A stretch of 11,665 nt of DNA from contig URYA01000032.1 in the NCBI GenBank assembly GCA_900551975.1, positions 1-11,665 of the forward strand, given 5' to 3'. Below are positions 6,167-11,665 of this stretch, one piece after another. A program made the translations under genes and the position numbers. How positions within the stretch are numbered: the first letter of the stretch is position 1; every line of letters begins with the position of its first letter. Source of the DNA: an uncultured Collinsella sp. GTDB taxonomy: Bacteria > Actinomycetota > Coriobacteriia > Coriobacteriales > Coriobacteriaceae. Below the pieces are notes generated by a model. The model made no database searches, was not told where the DNA came from, and worked only from the letters and a program-made list of their open reading frames with translations.

Positions 6167-6361
6167 GTGGGAGTTATCGGTTACGGTCTCGGTGTTATCG
6201 GCGCTGGTCTTGCTATCGGCCTGTCTGCTCTGGGTGCTACGGGTGCTATGGCCCGTCAGCCTGAGGTCCAGGGCCGCGTGTTCACCGTCTTCATCATGGG
6301 CTCCGCCTTCGGCGAGGCTCTGGCTCTGATCGGCTTCGTTGTCGCGCTGATCGTTAAATAG
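6167..6361 (+). CDS. atpE: F1Fo ATP synthase subunit c
   Basis: A 64-residue proteolipid with two membrane helices joined by the polar loop RQPE (30-33). Helix 1 is glycine-rich (G5, G7, G9, G12, G14, G18), as needed for tight ring packing. Helix 2 carries the ion-binding carboxylate E50 in SAFGEALAL. Aligning by eye on RQPE to the sodium-type Ilyobacter c subunit, E50 matches Glu65, but the sodium ligands Gln32 and Ser66 correspond to I17 and A51, so proton coupling is expected. At 64 residues it is short for the family (usually 70-90): an in-frame TAA shortly upstream rules out a longer start, and the AAAGGAGG site fits the GTG at 6167. Codons favour GGT, GCT and GTT far more than the neighbours, consistent with very high expression. 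Confidence 0.94.
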   Translation: MGVIGYGLGVIGAGLAIGLSALGATGAMARQPEVQGRVFTVFIMGSAFGEALALIGFVVALIVK

Positions 6362-6376
6362 CACGGAGCGTCAAGT

Positions 6377-6979
6377 ATGAATCTTTCATCCCAGAAGAGC
6401 GCGATCGCACTCTCCGCGTCCGCGGCCGCGCTGCTCATGCCGGTTTCCGCGTTCGCCGAGGACGGCGCTGCCGGTGCGGACATCCTCATCCCTAAGATGG
6501 CGGAGTTCATCCCGGCGCTTATCGCCTTCCTGATTATCTGGATCGTGCTGGCCAAGGTCGCCCTGCCGGGCATCATGAAAACCATGGAGGAGCGCGGCAA
6601 GAAGATCGAGGAGAGCCTCGACGAGGCCGAGAAGACCAAGCAGGAGGCCATCGCCAAGCGCGCTGAGTCCGACTCGATCGTCACCGACGCCCGTCGTCAG
6701 GCTGCCGACATCGTTCTCGAGGCCCGTAAGGACGCCGAGTCCGAGCGCGCCCGTATCATCGAGGCTGCTCACAAGGAGGCCGAGGAGATCATCGCCAAGG
6801 CCCATACGACCGTCGAGGACGAGCGCAAGTCCATCTACGCCGGTGCCGCGAGCTCCATCGCCGACCTGTCCGTTGCCGTCGCCACCAAGATCGTGGGCGA
6901 GGCACTCGAGGACGAGTCCGAGCAGAAGAAGCTCATCGAGCGCTACATCCAGGAAGCAGGTAGCCTGAATGCCGACTAG
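6377..6979 (+). CDS. atpF: F1Fo ATP synthase subunit b, with signal-peptide-like N-terminus
   Basis: A 200-residue stator protein. After the N-terminus comes one membrane helix at about 43-65 (FIPALIAFLIIWIVLAKVALP), then a long charged alpha-helical stalk from 66 to about 170 rich in Glu, Lys, Ala and Arg, which dimerises and links Fo to the delta subunit. Family hallmarks are the helix followed by GIMKTMEERGKKIEESL. Residues 1-27 look like a Sec signal peptide: a polar start with one Lys, a hydrophobic Ala/Leu core, and an AFA|ED cleavage site at 25-29. Such a processed form is known for chloroplast CFo-I. GGAG at 6365-6368 precedes the ATG by eight bases. The gene overlaps atpH by 11 bases. 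Confidence 0.95.
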   Translation: MNLSSQKSAIALSASAAALLMPVSAFAEDGAAGADILIPKMAEFIPALIAFLIIWIVLAKVALPGIMKTMEERGKKIEESLDEAEKTKQEAIAKRAESDSIVTDARRQAADIVLEARKDAESERARIIEAAHKEAEEIIAKAHTTVEDERKSIYAGAASSIADLSVAVATKIVGEALEDESEQKKLIERYIQEAGSLNAD

Positions 6980-7445
6980 CCGCTATCAGGACAAGGTACT
7001 CGAGACCTACGCGCGCTCCCTTTTGGAAGCCGCCAAGGCCGAGAACCATGTGTTCGAGGACCTCGAGATGATCGAGCGCCTGGCTAGCGCCAGCCCCGAG
7101 ATCATCGCCGTGCTCGACACCATGTCCAAGCGCGACCAGCTCGACCTTCTTCCCAAGGTGGCAGCTGCCTTTAAGTATGTTGCCGAGGAAGACGAGGATG
7201 TAGTGGGCGTGACCGTCACCACGGCGATCCCGCTCGACGACGAGCTGCGTCAAACCATCACTAAGAAATGCGAGCAGGACTTCGGCCGCAAGGTATTCCT
7301 TATCGAGCAGGTCGACCCGTCTATCGTGGGCGGCCTGGTGCTCGAGGCCCGCGGCGAGCGTCGTGACATTTCCGTCAAGACGCAGCTGCGCATCGCGCAG
7401 GAGACCCTCGCAAACTCTGCTAATTCGTACGGAGGTGAAGCCTAA
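6969..7445 (+). CDS. atpH: F1Fo ATP synthase subunit delta
   Basis: A 158-residue protein that caps the F1 head and ties it to subunit b. The N-terminal helical bundle is recognisable from YARSLLEAA (14-22), and the C-terminal signature is [20 protein letters not shown] (119-138), equivalent to the canonical IGGxVLxxGDxxxDxSV. It is somewhat shorter than the usual 175-180 residues, mostly in the middle of the molecule. The ATG at 6969 sits inside the end of atpF and follows AGCAGG. Its stop TAA overlaps the ATG of atpA by one base (TAATG), so translation of the two is probably coupled. Confidence 0.94.
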   Translation: MPTSRYQDKVLETYARSLLEAAKAENHVFEDLEMIERLASASPEIIAVLDTMSKRDQLDLLPKVAAAFKYVAEEDEDVVGVTVTTAIPLDDELRQTITKKCEQDFGRKVFLIEQVDPSIVGGLVLEARGERRDISVKTQLRIAQETLANSANSYGGEA

Positions 7446-9043
7446 TGTCCGAAACCCTCAATGCCCAGGATATCGCCAAGAAACTGCAGGAGCAGCTCAC
7501 GAGCCTCTCCGCGACGGTCGATACGCATGAGGTTTCAACGGTCGACGAGGTAGGCGACGGCATCGCGCGCGTATCCGGCCTCAAGAGCGCCATGGCAGGC
7601 GAGCTTCTGGAGTTCAAGAGCTCCGATACCGGTGAGACCGTCTTCGGCCTTGCCCAGAACCTTGACCGTGACGAGGTCGGCGCCGTTCTGTTCGGTGCCG
7701 TCGACTCCATCAAGGAAGGCGACGAGTGCCGCACCACTGGCCGTATTATGGATATCCCCGTGAGCCGTGCCATGCTCGGCCGCGTCGTCAATCCGCTCGG
7801 CCAGCCCATCGACGGCCTGGGTGACATCGTCGCCACGCATCGTCGCCCCATCGAGTTCAAGGCCCCCGGTGTCATCGACCGTACCCCGGTGTGTGAGCCG
7901 GTTCAGACCGGTCTGTTGGCCATCGACTCCATGGTGCCTATTGGCCGTGGTCAGCGTGAGCTGATCATCGGCGACCGTAAGACCGGTAAGACCGCCATCG
8001 CCATCGACGCTATCCTCAATCAGCGCGGCAAGGGCATGGTCTGCATTTATGTCGCCATCGGCCAGAAGGCCTCCACGGTTGCCAACATCCGCGAGACCCT
8101 CGCCCAGCACGGTGCGCTCGACTACACCATCATCGTTTCGGCCACCGCTGCCGATTCCGCCCCTATGCAGTACATCGCGCCTATGGCCGGTGCCGCTATC
8201 GGCGAGTTCTTCATGTACAACGGCGAGGACGGCAAGCCTGCCAGCGAGACCAACCCCGGCGGTCACGTGCTCGTCATCTACGACGACCTGTCCAAGCAGG
8301 CCGTGGCCTACCGTCAGATGTCGCTGACGCTGCATCGTCCGCCCGGACGCGAGGCCTATCCTGGCGACATCTTCTACCTGCACTCTCGTCTGCTCGAGCG
8401 TGCCGTTAAGATGTCCAAGAAGAACGGCTACGGCTCCATGACGGCTCTGCCGATCATCGAGACCCAGGACGGCGACGTCTCGGCCTACATTCCGACCAAC
8501 GTCATTTCCATTACCGATGGTCAGATCTACCTGCAGTCCGAGCTCTTCTTCCAGGGTCAGCGCCCGGCAGTCGACGTGGGCATCTCCGTGTCCCGCGTCG
8601 GTGGCGATGCTCAGACCAAGGCCATGAAGCAGGTCGCCGGCAACCTTCGTCTGGACCTCGCTTCGTACCAGGAGCTCGCTGGCTTTACGCAGTTCGGCTC
8701 CGACCTTGACGAGGCTACTCAGAAGCAGCTCACCCACGGCGCTCGCATGACCGAGCTCCTGAAGCAGCCGCGCTACAAGCCGTTTGAGGTTGGCGAGCAG
8801 ATTGTTACGCTGTTCGCTGGCAACGAGGGCTTCCTGGATGACCTGGAGATCGCCGACGTGCTGCCTTTCCGTGCCGAGCTCATCGAGTACATGGACAATG
8901 GCTTTGGCTCGCTGCTCGACAAGGTTCGCGCCAAGAAGATCGACGATGACACCAAGGCTGAGCTCCTGCGCGTCATCGGTGACTTCAAGCAGCAGTTCAT
9001 GGCCAAGCACCATTCGGATGTTTCTGGATCAGAGGAGAACTAA
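7445..9043 (+). CDS. atpA: F1Fo ATP synthase subunit alpha
   Basis: A 532-residue subunit that alternates with beta in the F1 hexamer and binds non-catalytic nucleotide. The Walker A loop is GDRKTGKT (176-183), where E. coli has Gln in place of Lys179; the Walker B region is [20 protein letters not shown] (275-294), and the arginine finger lies in [10 protein letters not shown] (381-390). The N-terminal beta-barrel domain includes [11 protein letters not shown] (36-46). Between GEFFMYNG (253-260) and the Walker B strand there is an insertion of about 11 residues ([11 protein letters not shown]) relative to the textbook enzymes; I believe related Coriobacteriia share it but cannot check. GGAGGTG at 7431-7437 is the ribosome site. 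The gene lies five bases from atpG. Confidence 0.97.
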   Translation: MSETLNAQDIAKKLQEQLTSLSATVDTHEVSTVDEVGDGIARVSGLKSAMAGELLEFKSSDTGETVFGLAQNLDRDEVGAVLFGAVDSIKEGDECRTTGRIMDIPVSRAMLGRVVNPLGQPIDGLGDIVATHRRPIEFKAPGVIDRTPVCEPVQTGLLAIDSMVPIGRGQRELIIGDRKTGKTAIAIDAILNQRGKGMVCIYVAIGQKASTVANIRETLAQHGALDYTIIVSATAADSAPMQYIAPMAGAAIGEFFMYNGEDGKPASETNPGGHVLVIYDDLSKQAVAYRQMSLTLHRPPGREAYPGDIFYLHSRLLERAVKMSKKNGYGSMTALPIIETQDGDVSAYIPTNVISITDGQIYLQSELFFQGQRPAVDVGISVSRVGGDAQTKAMKQVAGNLRLDLASYQELAGFTQFGSDLDEATQKQLTHGARMTELLKQPRYKPFEVGEQIVTLFAGNEGFLDDLEIADVLPFRAELIEYMDNGFGSLLDKVRAKKIDDDTKAELLRVIGDFKQQFMAKHHSDVSGSEEN

Positions 9044-9048
9044 GCCCT

Positions 9049-11428
<2,380 letters not shown>

Positions 11429-11429
<1 letters not shown>

Positions 11430-11665
11430 TGAACAAGTTCATGCTGAACATCACTGCGTCCAGCGGTGAGTACTATCAGGGCGATTGCGAAGACCTTGTG
11501 CTGCCCATCAGCGATGGCGTGTACGGCATACAGGCCGGACACAGCCCGGTGCTGGTGGCCATCCACATGGGCATCCTGCACTTTGAGGTGAACGGTGAAA
11601 GCCAGGACATCCTGGTAGGCGATGGCATTGCCGAGGTGACGCCTGCCTACGTGATGGTGCTGGTG
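11429..11665 (+). CDS. atpC: F1Fo ATP synthase subunit epsilon, 3'-truncated, Clostridia-like
   Basis: The frame opens at ATG 11429, overlapping the atpD stop (TGATG), and stays open for 79 codons to the window edge. The visible part is the N-terminal beta-sandwich domain that binds gamma and the c-ring: NITASSGEYYQGDCEDLVLP at 7-26, the turn GVYGIQAGHSPVL (30-42) that matches the conserved GxxGIxxGHxP core, and a second strand pair ending in VTPAYVMVLV. The C-terminal helical domain, which can inhibit ATP hydrolysis, is beyond the window. GTG and CTG are used almost exclusively for Val and Leu, like the tail of atpD but unlike all upstream genes, and the wording resembles Clostridia/Ruminococcaceae homologues. 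It probably does not belong to the same genome as the upstream operon unless it was acquired. Confidence 0.88.

Noticed and set aside
7535..9013. A 492-codon open frame on the minus strand opposite atpA, and similar ones opposite atpD (9768-11081), atpB (4900-5889) and glpK (2343-3146)
   Set aside because: These mirror strongly GC-biased genes; their products are low-complexity, rich in His, Asp, Gly and Arg, match no family, and lie opposite highly conserved genes.

Overview
The window is a GC-rich, almost fully coding bacterial segment with every supported gene on the + strand. Codon choice (many CTC, GTC, CGC and GAG), gene content and protein wording suggest a gut Coriobacteriia member, most likely Collinsella-like (Actinomycetota). 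That assignment is from memory of the families, not from a search. From about 10,920-10,980 to the right edge the sequence stops looking like this organism.

Layout. 1-665: 3' part of prmC, the release-factor glutamine methyltransferase. 666-1425: a two-gene toxin-antitoxin module (RelE/HigB-like toxin, then XRE-type antitoxin) with its own AT-richer leader. 1574-2317: tsaC/ywlC, threonylcarbamoyl-AMP synthase. 2331-3872: glpK, glycerol kinase. 3996-4643: upp, uracil phosphoribosyltransferase, followed by a strong hairpin at 4685-4721 that probably ends this transcription unit. 4722-4923: a structured intergenic region with a likely sigma70-type promoter (4835-4862). 4924 to the end: an F1Fo ATP synthase operon in the order atpI-like, atpB, atpE, atpF, atpH, atpA, atpG, atpD, atpC, the last cut by the window edge.

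How the genes fit. prmC and tsaC are commonly neighbours (prfA-prmC-ywlC type clusters) and both serve translation; here a toxin-antitoxin cassette sits between them. glpK and upp are metabolic genes following tsaC closely. The atp genes form one tight operon: three junctions overlap by one base (TAATG or TGATG), atpF/atpH overlap by 11 bases, and the only large gap precedes atpE, which has a near-perfect Shine-Dalgarno sequence, fitting the high copy number of subunit c. The subunit c ligand set looks proton-type rather than sodium-type.

Most important observation. Inside atpD, within the near-invariant stretch around [16 protein letters not shown], codon use switches abruptly without breaking the frame. 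Before codon 342, Leu is CTG 15 of 29 and Val is GTC 17 of 29 with GTG 4 of 29. After it, Leu is CTG 14 of 15 and Val is GTG 10 of 13 with GTC 1 of 13. The following atpC has the same new bias and reads like a Clostridia/Ruminococcaceae epsilon subunit. The right-hand ~700 bases therefore come from another genome, either by a chimeric assembly join at a conserved site (the simplest reading) or by a real homologous replacement. No new multi-gene system is evident otherwise; the remaining points are unusual insertions, a substituted nucleotide-loop residue in GlpK, a signal-peptide-like N-terminus on AtpF, and a structured atp leader.
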